A model generated the notes under the pieces. The model did not search any database. It had not been told where the DNA came from and saw only the letters and a list, made by a program, of their open reading frames with translations. Source: Paraburkholderia metrosideri (lineage in GTDB: Bacteria > Pseudomonadota > Gammaproteobacteria > Burkholderiales > Burkholderiaceae). From it: a stretch of 64,000 bases of DNA. The DNA lies in assembly GCF_904848625.1 (NCBI RefSeq), contig NZ_CAJHCP010000002.1, positions 124,001 to 188,000 of the forward strand. The letters run 5' to 3'. A program made the position numbers and the translations under genes. Below, one piece after another: positions 28,804-38,574 of the stretch (position 1 is the first letter of the stretch; each line of letters starts with the position of its first letter).

Positions 28804-29005
28804 TAGAGGACAACTCGGTCACAGCGCTTCTCCATTTATAGACGCCGAAGAGTCGCGCTTATTAGGCCCGAGTTAGCTCGATCCCGCGCGGTCCCAGCTG
28901 ACTGGAGCGTGTTCTTGACAACAAGAACCGTGCGGATTAACCCGTATCGGCATGTGCAAACGTGCTCGAACTAATCCTGGATCGCACATGCTTCAGGAGC
29001 CGTTC

Positions 29006-29209
29006 ATGACCAAGAACAATTTCTCCGACCGCGACGCCTTGACGCCGGCAGACAGGGAAATCATTTCACAAGGGCTGAATGCGCTCTTGCGCGAACGGTC
29101 GGTGGCCTATGAGATTGCGGTGAGAGTGGCGCTTTCTCGGGGACAGACTCAGCCAAACGTGAGCGATTTCGGCCTTCCGGATATCCTCAGGCTTAGCCGG
29201 ATGATCTAG
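29006..29209 (+). CDS. Small conserved-looking hypothetical protein
   Basis: A 67-residue cytoplasmic frame starting at ATG 29006 behind AGGAG. It holds an amphipathic helical segment (ADREIISQGLNALLRERSVAYEIAV) and ends DFGLPDILRLSRMI; the helical segment is quoted only as the evidence for a helix. Function is not known. It lies between the permease gene and the MHS carrier in the same direction, 202 bases after the permease stop. Confidence 0.5.
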   Translation: MTKNNFSDRDALTPADREIISQGLNALLRERSVAYEIAVRVALSRGQTQPNVSDFGLPDILRLSRMI

Positions 29210-29348
29210 TCGCGGCACGGCTTTCGAGCAGACGCCGAGGGTGCCCTAGGGACTGAGCTGCGGACACAGGGCTGTTGGTTGCCCGTCGACGTGTGAAGCG
29301 ATGAGCGCCCTGCCGTTTCGAATATACAAGCATATGTGGAGGAGAAAC

Positions 29349-30674
29349 GTGGCAAAACAAAGCTCAATCCGAACGCTTTCGGCGGGTTCCATTGGAAACT
29401 TCGGGGAAATTTATGACTTCGCGGTTTTCGGATTTTCCGTTCCGATTTTGTCAATCCATTTCTTTCCTGGAACCGATTGCACGGCAGCCCTTCTGAGTAC
29501 TTTCGCCGTCTATGCAGTAGCGTTCTTCGCTCGGCCGCTCGGCGGACTGATGTTTGGCGTGATGGCCGACAAGGTGGGGCGGGTAAGAGTAATGGCGATG
29601 ACCGTCTGGTTGATGGCGCTTGGCACCGCTGTGATTGGACTCTTGCCTACGTACGGCACTGTAGGCATTGGAGCTCCCATATTGCTGGTCCTATGTCGAA
29701 TTGCCCAGGGTCTTGCCCTCGGTGGCGAGACGACCGGCACCACAAGCTTCATCTTAGAGTCGGCGCCGGATGACCGAAGAGGCGGATGGATTGGTCTAAC
29801 CTTGATTTTCTCGCATCTTCCGAATGCTCTCGTGGCAGTCCTCCTGATCGGACTTCAACTTGCCGCCGGCGCGACAGCATATGCTGATTGGGTTTGGCGG
29901 GTACCATTCCTTGCAGGGGGCCTTATTGGCGTTGTCGGCTTCTGGTTGCGCCGAAATCTCGATGAGCCGGACGAATTCAAGCAGGCGACCCGTAAGACAG
30001 GGTCCAAGAATCCTCTGCGCACAGCGATTCGAGCTGGAGGTCTGAAAGGCATGTTGAACGTGGCGATGATTCAGCCAATACAGACTGTGGGGTCGTACCT
30101 TCTTCTGGGATTCATGTACACGTTTCTGGTGCGGGTCGCTAAGCTTGATCCGACCTCTGCACTTTTCACGAACGCAGCTGCCATCGTTGTGTTGTCGTTC
30201 ATGATTCCGCTTGGAGGGGTATTGAGCGACCGGTTCGGTAGAAAGCGCATCCTGTCTATCGGAGCGGCCTGGCTTGCATTCGCTGCCTACCCTGGTGTGT
30301 ACCTTGCCGCTACAGGCACCATTACAGGTGCGCTCCTTGGTCAGCTCTTGCTGGTGCTCGGCGTCGGCCTCTATGGGGGTGCCTGTTTTGTCGCGGCGCC
30401 AGAGTTCTTTCCAACGGCGTTTCGGGCAACCGGGCATGCGATTTCCTACCAAGTCACGGTAGCCATTTTTGGAGGGACCACACCGCTCATCGGGACGCTT
30501 CTAGTCCAGGCATTCGGATCGCCGCTTGCGCCCGCATATTACGTGGCGTTAGTAGCGGTGGCTTGCCTGGTTTCGATTCAGTTCGTGCCGGAAACGAGGG
30601 GCGTGAGGTTGCGTACGTCTGCGAGTTCCGCTGCTGGGGGTGAGGCGTCCGGCGTGATCCATGAATTGAGATGA
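29349..30674 (+). CDS. MFS transporter, metabolite:H+ symporter (MHS) type
   Basis: A 441-residue carrier with twelve predicted membrane segments. The MHS-like signatures are GNFGEIYDFAVFGF at the start, ARPLGGLMFGVMADKVGR after segment 2, and GLALGGETTGTTSF in segment 4. MHS carriers bring in carboxylates such as shikimate, citrate or alpha-ketoglutarate with protons. A strong site GGAGGAGAAAC lies directly before GTG 29349, so I prefer it to an ATG at 29301. Its place after the importer operon suggests uptake of a related acid. Confidence 0.92.
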   Translation: MAKQSSIRTLSAGSIGNFGEIYDFAVFGFSVPILSIHFFPGTDCTAALLSTFAVYAVAFFARPLGGLMFGVMADKVGRVRVMAMTVWLMALGTAVIGLLPTYGTVGIGAPILLVLCRIAQGLALGGETTGTTSFILESAPDDRRGGWIGLTLIFSHLPNALVAVLLIGLQLAAGATAYADWVWRVPFLAGGLIGVVGFWLRRNLDEPDEFKQATRKTGSKNPLRTAIRAGGLKGMLNVAMIQPIQTVGSYLLLGFMYTFLVRVAKLDPTSALFTNAAAIVVLSFMIPLGGVLSDRFGRKRILSIGAAWLAFAAYPGVYLAATGTITGALLGQLLLVLGVGLYGGACFVAAPEFFPTAFRATGHAISYQVTVAIFGGTTPLIGTLLVQAFGSPLAPAYYVALVAVACLVSIQFVPETRGVRLRTSASSAAGGEASGVIHELR

Positions 30675-30807
30675 GAACCGTCAGCCTCCGTTTCGCAAGC
30701 ATCAAGTGGAGCGGAGACGGTTGAGAAGGGAGGGGGGCGATAGTCGTGTCCCTTCCGTCGGAACGAGACTCAGCTACTGCTTAGTGTGCAGGGGCACAAA
30801 GCAGAAT

Positions 30808-31683
30808 TTAAACGTTGAGACGGTAGCTCTTGATAGCGTTATCGCGGAAGATTTTACGCCGGTCGGCCTGCGCCAGGTGTTGGGTAGCGTGATCCAACAC
30901 GTCGACCCATTCGCGATAGCTCGCGGCGAGTTCGAGGACTGGCCAGTCGCCGCCGAAGAGCACTCGGTCGACAGTAAAGCAATCGATGACGTGGTCGATT
31001 AGCGGTATCACTTGCGCTTCGCTCCAGCTCGAATGGTCGGCCTGCGTCAAGAGACCTGAAATTTTGCAGACCACGTTGGGCAGCGCCGCAAGCTCCGCAA
31101 TGCGCTCGTGCCACGGAACGAGCCGGTCCTCTTTAACATCCGGTTTTCCCATGTGGTCCAAAATGAAGGACACGGCTGGGCACCTCGCCACCATTTCGAT
31201 GGCGTGTTCGAACTGATGCGGGTCAATGCAGATGTCGAAGGAAAGGCCATACTTCGGGAGAAGCTTTACCGCGTCGAGGAAGTCGTCCTGCAAGATGACT
31301 GCTGAGTCGGGCATGTTCTGTATAAGGCGTCTGATCCCACGGACAGACGCCAGGCTTGCGAGACGCGCGATCTCTGGTTCGATGGATAAGCCTTGTTCTA
31401 GCGGCAGACATGCAACGCACGCCATAATCCGGCGATCTTCAGCGGCGCTGGAGGCGGCCCAATCTGCCTCTGCCCGATATTGTGGCATGTCGACATCTGC
31501 TTCAACGAACACGAATCCTTCTACGTTGTAGGGTTTCGAGTAACTGGCGAGGTCTTCGGCGGTCCAATCCCGATTTAGTTTTGTCGCCCCGGTCGCCCAC
31601 GAAGAGCCGCTAGACCACGAGTAGTCGAAACGGCGCCTGTCCAGGAGGTGGATATGCGAGTCAATAATCGGGAAATCAATCAT
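30808..31683 (-). CDS. Amidohydrolase-2 family lactonase
   Basis: A 291-residue TIM-barrel metal-dependent hydrolase of the COG3618 group (L-fuconolactonase, L-rhamnonolactonase, 2-pyrone-4,6-dicarboxylate lactonase). It shows DSHIHLLD at the N-terminus, the FVEADVD segment, ILDHMGKPDV with a metal or catalytic His, and FGGDWPV with the catalytic Asp near the C-terminus. It probably opens a sugar lactone or similar ring. The ATG at 31683 is preferred to a TTG at 31698. It converges with the MHS carrier gene. Substrate not determinable. Confidence 0.9.
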   Translation of the reverse strand: MIDFPIIDSHIHLLDRRRFDYSWSSGSSWATGATKLNRDWTAEDLASYSKPYNVEGFVFVEADVDMPQYRAEADWAASSAAEDRRIMACVACLPLEQGLSIEPEIARLASLASVRGIRRLIQNMPDSAVILQDDFLDAVKLLPKYGLSFDICIDPHQFEHAIEMVARCPAVSFILDHMGKPDVKEDRLVPWHERIAELAALPNVVCKISGLLTQADHSSWSEAQVIPLIDHVIDCFTVDRVLFGGDWPVLELAASYREWVDVLDHATQHLAQADRRKIFRDNAIKSYRLNV

Positions 31684-31858
31684 TGCTGAGATGCTCAATG
31701 TGGAAAGACTCGTTGCTTGGCAGCTGGCATCTAAGTGCCATGCTTTAGGAGCCTACCGGATGTCTCGACTAGATTAATTAATAATCCCAAATCGTTGTGA
31801 AGATTCTTCATCGAAAGGAGTGGTATCGTCGGCATCGGCATCTATCGATAGTGCGTCT

Positions 31859-32776
31859 TCACCGACCGAGGTCATCTTTACCGGCTAGCCATGCGATGAG
31901 GTGCTCGCGAAAGCCTTCAGCCGCTGGGGACAGCGTGCGGATTGACGAGTGATAAAGGCAGACTTGGCGCATTACCTCAGGCTGAACAATTGGCCGCATG
32001 ACGAGTCCAAACCGCCGCCCAAGCAGACCCACATAGGTGGGCGCAATCACCAGGCCTAGCCCTTCGGCTGCCATGCCGAAGGCCGTGCTGATGTTATCGA
32101 CCATGTCCACCGGCGTAATCTGTTCGTTCTCGTGGTGCTCGCCAAGTGTCAGAGAAATCGTGCGTTCGTAATCTCGTCCGGCGACAACCAGGGGATACTG
32201 CCTCAATTCTGCCCACGAGACCTCGCTTCGCTCAGCTAGCGGATGATTCGGAGCGAACCATAAAACCCATGGGCTTCTGAACAGATCGAGACGTACAGTA
32301 CCTTCGTTTACTGCCTGGTCAGGACCGACTGCCAAATCTACTACGGCGCTGTCGACCATATCGATAAGATTTTCGACCGACGCGTCACGTATACGGACGA
32401 GAACTTTCGGTTGCTGACTCGTATAGGCCTTGACTGCTCTAGGCAGAACTGTACTTGCCAGAATGAGCGGGGCAGCAATTCGTACAATTCCGGCGGCGCG
32501 ATTGAGAATATCATCCGCGGCTGCTTGCGCGAGCTCTATATGGCTCAACACGCTTTTTGCAGAGGCATGAAATTCTCGCCCCGCAGGAGACAGGGAAACG
32601 CTGCGCGTGGTGCGGTCAAAAAGCCGAAATCCGATTGAAGACTCTAATTCGCTAACGAGTTGACTAACGGCAGAGGCGGACAAGGAAAGCCGTTCGCCAG
32701 CTTTGGCGAAGCTCCTGACATCGGCGACGGCGACGAAAGCGTAAAGCTGTCTCGGCGTGAATTTAGGAAATGCCAT
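31859..32776 (-). CDS. LysR-family transcriptional regulator
   Basis: A 305-residue regulator with its helix-turn-helix at about residues 20-40 (SFAKAGERLSLSASAVSQLV) and an effector domain ending AWLAGKDD. It is divergent from the MmgE/PrpD gene at 32944 across 167 bases, the usual layout for a LysR protein and its target; the lactonase gene at 30808 on its own strand is another possible target. No strong ribosome site precedes the ATG. Confidence 0.93.
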   Translation of the reverse strand: MAFPKFTPRQLYAFVAVADVRSFAKAGERLSLSASAVSQLVSELESSIGFRLFDRTTRSVSLSPAGREFHASAKSVLSHIELAQAAADDILNRAAGIVRIAAPLILASTVLPRAVKAYTSQQPKVLVRIRDASVENLIDMVDSAVVDLAVGPDQAVNEGTVRLDLFRSPWVLWFAPNHPLAERSEVSWAELRQYPLVVAGRDYERTISLTLGEHHENEQITPVDMVDNISTAFGMAAEGLGLVIAPTYVGLLGRRFGLVMRPIVQPEVMRQVCLYHSSIRTLSPAAEGFREHLIAWLAGKDDLGR

Positions 32777-32943
32777 GAGGGAGGCGATGTTTCGCTATTG
32801 CTAAGAGTTCCTTAAGAATACATCAGAATTCATAGCTTGTTGATTCGTAAATCTCCTATCAAACTGATCCTAGAGCTGTTGCTTACCTATCCGGCCGGTG
32901 CGCACTGCGCGGTTCAGGTTTTAAGTCCCTATCAAAAATCACC

Positions 32944-34329
32944 ATGTCCCCTCATTCCGACATTTGCCAGGTATTCGCTGATCATGTCGCAAACGCTCGC
33001 TTCGATGACCTTGCCGAAGGAGCAGTTGAAGCAGCCAAGAAGTCGATCCTCGATATAGTTGGCGTGACGCTTGCCGGCAGCGGCATGGAACCGGCGGTAC
33101 GAGGGGTGGCTGACCTTGTGCTTGACGCGGGCGGACGTCAGGAAGCGTCTTTGCTCGGCTTCGGGGGCAAGGTGCCGGCGCAGTCGGCCGCCTTTGCGAA
33201 CGGTGTCATGGCTCATTGCCTCGATTTTGATGACCAGACGCCTTGGGGAGCACACCCAGACAGTTCCGTCGTTCCAGCTGTTCTTGCGCTGGCTGAACGC
33301 AAGGGAAACGTCTCCGGACGAGATCTAATTACCAGCGTAGCGCTAGGCCAAGATCTCTTTGTGCGATTGCGTTGCAACGTAGGGTGGCGGCAGGACTGGA
33401 ACCTCTCGTCAGTGGTCGGTGCATTTTCCAGCGCCGCAGCAGCCTCATTCGTGCAAGGCTTACCGCAAGAGCGGACCGCTCATGCGCTGGGCATTGCAAG
33501 CATGCAGTCGAGTGGGACCATGCAGGTAATCTTTGGAATCGGCAGCGACTTGCGCGGTATGTACGCTGGGTTCACGGCTCAGGGCGCCGTGATGTCGGTG
33601 CTTCTAGCTCAAAAGGGCATCACAGGCATCGCCGAACTGTTTGAGGGGAAGGCCGGCATTTTTAACGTCTATTTTGGTGGGAAGTACGAACGAGAAAAGA
33701 TGCTGGAAGGCTTGGGCAAGGAATATCGGGGCGCCTCGATGCTGTACAAGGCTTGGCCGGCCGTCGGGAACGTTCATACATACATCCATGCCACGATCGA
33801 GCTGATGAGAGAGCATGCTCTGAAGGCGAGCGACATTGAGCAGGTCAGGGTATTCGTTGGAGATTTCCATCAACGCATGTGCTATCCGCTGGAGCTGCGT
33901 CGTGCACCTGCAACCCTCGTTGATGCCAAGTTCAGCCTTCCATTCTGTGTGGCGTTGGCCGCCGTCCGTGGAGGAATTCGGATCGCCGATTTCAGCGCAG
34001 TGGCGCTGAAAGATCCTGAAGTTCTTGCTGTCGCGCGAAAAGTAGTGCCGGTTGAGGACAGCAGTCTCGACTGGAAAATGAAGATTCCTGACGGACGCAT
34101 GGAGGTCACTACTCGTGACGGTCGCCGATTCGAACGCGTGGGCGACAAGGTGCCCGGTAGCCCCGAAGCACCATTGTCATGGGACGCAATCGTCGCAAAG
34201 TTCGGCGACTGTGCTTCTGTCGCCGCCCGACCTATCGCACCAGACAGAATCGAGCAGGCACAAGAGATGGCACGCAATCTTGAGTCGCTCGACGATGCCA
34301 CGATGCTGTTGAAAGCCTTCACACAATAG
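32944..34329 (+). CDS. MmgE/PrpD family protein
   Basis: A 461-residue protein of the 2-methylcitrate dehydratase/cis-aconitate decarboxylase family. It has AAKKSILDIVGVTLAGS at the start, CLDFDDQTPWGAHPDSSV with the conserved His-Pro near residue 100, and SMLYKAWPAVGNVHTYIHA where PrpD has its substrate-site Lys-Pro region. Members dehydrate or decarboxylate tricarboxylic or related acids. Residue matches are not enough to name the reaction. It is divergent from the LysR gene at 31859. Confidence 0.92.
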   Translation: MSPHSDICQVFADHVANARFDDLAEGAVEAAKKSILDIVGVTLAGSGMEPAVRGVADLVLDAGGRQEASLLGFGGKVPAQSAAFANGVMAHCLDFDDQTPWGAHPDSSVVPAVLALAERKGNVSGRDLITSVALGQDLFVRLRCNVGWRQDWNLSSVVGAFSSAAAASFVQGLPQERTAHALGIASMQSSGTMQVIFGIGSDLRGMYAGFTAQGAVMSVLLAQKGITGIAELFEGKAGIFNVYFGGKYEREKMLEGLGKEYRGASMLYKAWPAVGNVHTYIHATIELMREHALKASDIEQVRVFVGDFHQRMCYPLELRRAPATLVDAKFSLPFCVALAAVRGGIRIADFSAVALKDPEVLAVARKVVPVEDSSLDWKMKIPDGRMEVTTRDGRRFERVGDKVPGSPEAPLSWDAIVAKFGDCASVAARPIAPDRIEQAQEMARNLESLDDATMLLKAFTQ

Positions 34330-34488
34330 TCAACGGCACCTTCGACCGTGTGCAGATGCCATTGTTTTACCGGGACTCTTTTTGATTACGAATTTTAACT
34401 TAATAAAAGTCGATGATTCATTGCTTGTTGACCAAACGATCTCCGGCGAGACTGATACCACATTTAAAACTATTCGCATCTGCCGGAG
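34330..34488. other. Intergenic stretch before SDR remnant
   Basis: AT-richer than its surroundings. Nothing recognised; together with 34489-34669 it forms the 340-base gap before the ALDH. Confidence 0.3.
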
Positions 34489-34590
34489 ATGCTTTATGAC
34501 GGGGCGGTGATTTCGGTCGACGGTGGACAGACTGCGCGCATTCCCCCCGCATACGTTCTCAGTTCGGCCCAACGGAAAGGACAGGCATAA
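34489..34590 (+). pseudogene. C-terminal fragment of an SDR dehydrogenase
   Basis: A short frame reads GAVISVDGGQTA and ends after about 17 further residues. This pattern (GxVIxVDGGxTA) is the C-terminus of classical SDR proteins; compare VVVDGGQTAGL at the end of the intact SDR at 19423. No catalytic part is found upstream, where an in-frame stop occurs about 24 bases before the ATG. It looks like the tail left by a deletion. Confidence 0.55.
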
Positions 34591-34669
34591 GGCGCGCGCT
34601 GGTACTAGGGACTAACGACGTGCGTGCCTCTTGATCTGAATCGACACACTTACATTAGCGATAGGCGAA

Positions 34670-36157
34670 ATGAAGACGTACCAGCATTGGATTAACGGAG
34701 CGTGGGTGGGTCCAGCGCGCGCTGAATGGCTCGAGTCGGTGGATCCATATCATGGCGGAGCGTGGGCCAGGATCCCACGAGGCAACAGCGAAGATGCCGA
34801 TCGCGCGGTAGCGGCGGCGTACGATGCGATGCACCACGGACCGTGGAGCCGCATGACTGCGACGGAGCGTGGCAAAATTCTCCGGCGCATCGGCGACCTG
34901 CTCGCGGACGCCAAAAACGCACAGCGATTGGCCGAGATTGAATCCCGAGACAATGGCAAGCTTCTCGCGGAAATGGAAGGGCAATTGAAGTACCTTCCTG
35001 AACATTGGTACTACTTCGCTGGCCTGGCCGACAAGATTGAAGGGAGTGTGGTCCCTGTGGACAAGTCCGATATGCTCGCTATCACTTACCGCGAGCCCGT
35101 CGGGGTTGTGGCAGCGCTCACTGCCTGGAATTCCCCGTTGATGTTTTTCACCATCAAATGCGCTCCGGCGCTCGCTGCGGGTTGTTCTGTCGTACTGAAG
35201 CCGTCCGAGTACGCATCGGTGAGCTCCCTCGAACTCGCGGCTTTGACAAAGGAAGCCGGTTTGCCGGACGGTGTGATCAACGTCGTGACCGGGCTCGGAC
35301 AGGAACTCGGTGCACCGCTGGTCGAGCATCATGACGTGGCCAAGATCACGTTCACCGGCTCCGATGTAACGGGCGCCAAAGTATATGAGACCGCGGCACG
35401 TACGATGAAGCGAGTCTCGATGGAACTGGGTGGTAAATCGCCGAACATCGTATTCGAGGATGCCGACCTGGGAAGTGCCTGTATCGGTGCCGTCTCCGGC
35501 ATCTTTGGGGCGTCCGGGCAGATGTGTACGGCAGGTTCGAGACTGCTGGTGCAGAACACTATCCGACATGCATTCACGGAACGTTTGCTCGGTATTGCAC
35601 GCAAACTTAAGCTGGGCGATCCGATGCGCACGGACACGGAAATCGGCCCGATTGCTACCCGGCCTCAGTTCGAGAAGGTTCTGCGTTACATCGAAATCGC
35701 CAAATCCGAGGGCGCTCAATGTGTTCTCGGGGGCAGGGCTGCGACTGGTGATGGGTTGACCGGCGGCCAATTCGTGGAACCCACGATTTTTACTGAAGTG
35801 TCGAGCAGCATGCGCATTGCCCAGGAAGAAGTATTTGGCCCCGTACTATCGATTATCGGCTTCGATACCGAGGACGACGCCGTGAAGATCGGCAATGACG
35901 TGATCTACGGGCTGGCGGCCGGAGTATGGACGCGAGACGTGGGGCGCGCGATTCGGATGTCGAAGGCGTTGAGGGCTGGGATGGTTTGGGTCAACACCTA
36001 CCGAGCCTACAGCTTCACGGTGCCAATTGGTGGAATGAAACAATCGGGCCTTGGGCGCGAGAGCGGAATGGAGGCGATCAACGATTACCTCGAAACAAAG
36101 AGTGTCATGATTTCAACCGCGTTGAGCGCACCAGAAAATGCTTTTGTTCAACGATGA
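34670..36157 (+). CDS. Aldehyde dehydrogenase family protein
   Basis: A 495-residue ALDH closely related to the one at 11100. It has TAWNSPLMF and LKPSEYASV, the catalytic Glu in MELGGKSPNI, the nucleophile Cys in GQMCTAGSR, and a tail GGMKQSGLGRESG. The ATG at 34670 has only a weak site (ATAGGCGA). It is followed in the same direction by the GMC oxidoreductase gene, so an alcohol-to-aldehyde-to-acid sequence is plausible. A broken duplicate of this gene and its 3' flank lies at 38163-38505. Confidence 0.95.
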   Translation: MKTYQHWINGAWVGPARAEWLESVDPYHGGAWARIPRGNSEDADRAVAAAYDAMHHGPWSRMTATERGKILRRIGDLLADAKNAQRLAEIESRDNGKLLAEMEGQLKYLPEHWYYFAGLADKIEGSVVPVDKSDMLAITYREPVGVVAALTAWNSPLMFFTIKCAPALAAGCSVVLKPSEYASVSSLELAALTKEAGLPDGVINVVTGLGQELGAPLVEHHDVAKITFTGSDVTGAKVYETAARTMKRVSMELGGKSPNIVFEDADLGSACIGAVSGIFGASGQMCTAGSRLLVQNTIRHAFTERLLGIARKLKLGDPMRTDTEIGPIATRPQFEKVLRYIEIAKSEGAQCVLGGRAATGDGLTGGQFVEPTIFTEVSSSMRIAQEEVFGPVLSIIGFDTEDDAVKIGNDVIYGLAAGVWTRDVGRAIRMSKALRAGMVWVNTYRAYSFTVPIGGMKQSGLGRESGMEAINDYLETKSVMISTALSAPENAFVQR

Positions 36158-36464
36158 ACCGATATTCAATTGTGGACTCGCTTCGAATTTCTTCGAGCTG
36201 GGTGCCTCAATGGTGATAACAAGGGAGCGCGACACAAGGGGGACATAACTCCGAACAGGCGCCGGCCTTGAAAGCTGTAAGCGTGCCACCCGTTTCGACC
36301 TACGCCGCCGGCCGTGAGCCGTCTTTAGGATATTCGCTCCAGTCTTGTCTTAAAGGATTGCATCGAGAGATGGGTACTGCTGCCATGAGGCGAAACGCGC
36401 CTTTTCTGGGAATTTCTGCCGTCCCAACCTCTGAACACTGCTACACGCACGGATTAGACACAAA
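36158..36464. other. Intergenic region; first part duplicated downstream
   Basis: No gene. The first 70 or so bases (to about 36229) match 38431-38505, showing that the parent segment of the ALDH duplication extended past the stop codon. Confidence 0.6.
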
Positions 36465-36473
36465 GTGAATTAC

Positions 36474-38090
36474 ATGGATAGAGATTCAAACTTGTGGGAC
36501 GACATCGTCGTCGGAGCGGGAAGCGCTGGCTGCGTAGTGGCTGCTCGCCTCAGTGAAAACACGTCGCGGCGCGTTCTCGTTCTTGAGGCGGGCCCTCCGG
36601 ATGTGTGGCTCATGAAGCCGTTCGGCCTCAGCTATTATCTTGACTTCTCGCGCTTCGAATGGGGCTACTGGTCCCAATCAGACTCCACTCGCAATATGCG
36701 AACCGACCATTGGCGGCGCGGACGCGTCGTGGGTGGCAGCGGCAGTATCAATGGCATGAACTACGTGCGCGGCACTCGTGCCGACTACGACCGTTGGGCT
36801 GCCATGGGGAACGTCGGCTGGTCGGCCGATGACGTCATGCCCTTGTTTCGCGACATGGAGCGTTGCGAGCCCGGCTACCATTCACCGCCTGACTACTCAA
36901 TTCGCGGCGATTCTGGGCCGCTGCCCATCCGTGAGGTGCGGCACTGCCATCCGCTCACGAACGCCTTTCTCGAAGCCGCACAAGCGGCCGGCATTCCGCG
37001 TACACACGATTTCAACGGTGCTCAGCAAGAAGGGGTTGGCTACGGACAATTCAACCAGCGCCGAGGAATGCGAGTGAGTTCGGCCGATGCATGGCTCAAA
37101 CCGGCGTTGCAGCGCAAGAACCTGAAGCTGGTCACGGATGCACTCGTACACAAACTCTTGGTAAAGGAAGGTAAGGTCACGGGCGTCACCTACGAGCGCG
37201 ATGGCGTAATGCACGAGGCCCGGGCCGGCCGCGTCATCTTGTGCGGAGGAGCGATCAATACGCCGCAGCTTCTAATGCTATCGGGCGTCGGCGACGGAGA
37301 GGAACTGCAAGCCCGTGGCATTGATGTTGTGTTGCACCAGCCTGGCGTTGGACGGAACTTGATGGAGCATCCTCTCATCAGGCCGAGTTGGCGCGTGAAG
37401 GGGCCTAGCTACAGCCCCACAAGCAACTGGCTGCGAATGGCGGGCTTTGGAGCCAAATTCTTGTTGACGGGGCAAGGACCGCTTGCCACGATCACAGAGG
37501 CCATGGGATTCCTGAGGACTTCACCGGCGGAGACCGTGCCGGATGTACATATGCTTTTCTCGGTCGCAGGCGCAGTCAACGACGACGAACTCAAGTTCTA
37601 CAAGAGCCTGAAGGTGCTGCCTTATCCGTCGTTTTCAATGGTGCTCGACAAGAGCTATCCCTTGAGTCGGGGCACCATCCGTCTCGCCAGCACGGACCCT
37701 AAGGCGGCACCGCTAATCGAACCCAATCTTCTGGGAGATTCCCGGGATGTGGAAACGTTGGTGAAAGCGATAAGACTTCTGCGACGTATCGTCTCCAAGT
37801 CTCCGTTGACCGATATGGTGATGGAGGAGGTAGAACCAGGCCCACACGTCACCTCCGAAGCAGCGTTGGTCGAGTACGTTAAGGCCCGCGCCGGGCTCGC
37901 GTACCACGCGTCGGGCACCTGCCGCATGGGAGTCGACGAAACGGCAGTAGTGACGCCCGACCTCAAAGTAAGAGGACTGGAAAACCTCTGGATCGCCGAT
38001 GCGTCGGTGATGCCCGACCTTATCAGCGGAAACATCAACGCAGCGTGCATGATGATCGGCGAAAAGCTGGGGCGGCAACTCAGAAACTAA
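36474..38090 (+). CDS. GMC-family oxidoreductase (choline/alcohol dehydrogenase type)
   Basis: A 538-residue FAD enzyme. The ADP-binding motif GAGSAGC is at residues 14-20, the flavin-site signature GRVVGGSGSINGM is near residue 80, the second GMC signature (GAINTPQLLMLSGVG) is near residue 260, and at the C-terminus the catalytic His is in YHASGTCRMG and the Asn in SGNINAA. It oxidises an alcohol or sugar hydroxyl and passes electrons to a quinone or oxygen. No signal peptide. Starts GTG 36465 and ATG 36474 both lack a good ribosome site; I chose the ATG. The aldehyde product could feed the ALDH at 34670. Confidence 0.93.
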   Translation: MDRDSNLWDDIVVGAGSAGCVVAARLSENTSRRVLVLEAGPPDVWLMKPFGLSYYLDFSRFEWGYWSQSDSTRNMRTDHWRRGRVVGGSGSINGMNYVRGTRADYDRWAAMGNVGWSADDVMPLFRDMERCEPGYHSPPDYSIRGDSGPLPIREVRHCHPLTNAFLEAAQAAGIPRTHDFNGAQQEGVGYGQFNQRRGMRVSSADAWLKPALQRKNLKLVTDALVHKLLVKEGKVTGVTYERDGVMHEARAGRVILCGGAINTPQLLMLSGVGDGEELQARGIDVVLHQPGVGRNLMEHPLIRPSWRVKGPSYSPTSNWLRMAGFGAKFLLTGQGPLATITEAMGFLRTSPAETVPDVHMLFSVAGAVNDDELKFYKSLKVLPYPSFSMVLDKSYPLSRGTIRLASTDPKAAPLIEPNLLGDSRDVETLVKAIRLLRRIVSKSPLTDMVMEEVEPGPHVTSEAALVEYVKARAGLAYHASGTCRMGVDETAVVTPDLKVRGLENLWIADASVMPDLISGNINAACMMIGEKLGRQLRN

Positions 38091-38162
38091 ATCGTCGACA
38101 ACATCAGCACAGCCTTCGCATGGCTGTTGCGGTGCTTGCGCTAACTTCCGCGCCTGGCCTAT

Positions 38163-38505
38163 GTCTCCGGCATCATCGAGGCGTCCGCGCGGAGACGTAA
38201 GGCAGGTTCGAAGCTGCCGGTGCAGAACTCCATCCGACACGCATTCACGAGACGTTCGCGCAAACTGAAACTCCGAGATCTGATGCGAATGGGCACGGAA
38301 TCGGACCTATCGCTACCCAACCGCAGTTCGAGAGAGGTTCTGCATTACATCGATCCCGCCTTATCCGAGGGCGCGATGTGTTCTCAGAGGCCTCCGGTGA
38401 GTGAAGATCTGGGACGGCGGGCGATTCGACCGACACTTCAGTGGTGGACTAGCTTCGACTCTTTTGAGCTGCTTGCCTCAATGGTAATAACCAGGGCGCG
38501 CAATA
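38163..38505 (+). pseudogene. Degenerate, internally deleted ALDH duplicate with 3' flank
   Basis: The DNA from 38163 to about 38430 aligns with 35492-35775 inside the ALDH at 34670 (shared stretches include GTCTCCGGCATC, GGCAGGTTCGA, GGTGCAGAAC, GCATTCACG and AGGTTCTGC), with many small changes that break the frame. It then jumps: 38431-38505 aligns with 36155-36229, just past the ALDH stop, including GTGGACT, GAGCT and TGCCTCAATGGT. About 380 bases coding the ALDH C-terminus are missing. No frame is open across it, so it cannot make enzyme. It is a segmental duplicate that was deleted and eroded. Confidence 0.9.
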
Positions 38506-38574
38506 CCTCGGTGCACCGAGGACGCAAGTTCGAAGAGACATCGGCTTGGAAGATATAAATATTGGAGACGAAAC

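Noticed and set aside
30676..30727. Inverted repeat AACCGTC / GACGGTT after the MHS carrier gene
   Set aside because: The loop is long and no T-run follows on either strand, so it is not a credible rho-independent terminator.
34655..35770. Reverse-strand open frame of 371 codons
   Set aside because: Antisense to the ALDH at 34670. Similar antisense frames occur opposite the paralogous ALDH, as expected from shared codons rather than from a gene.
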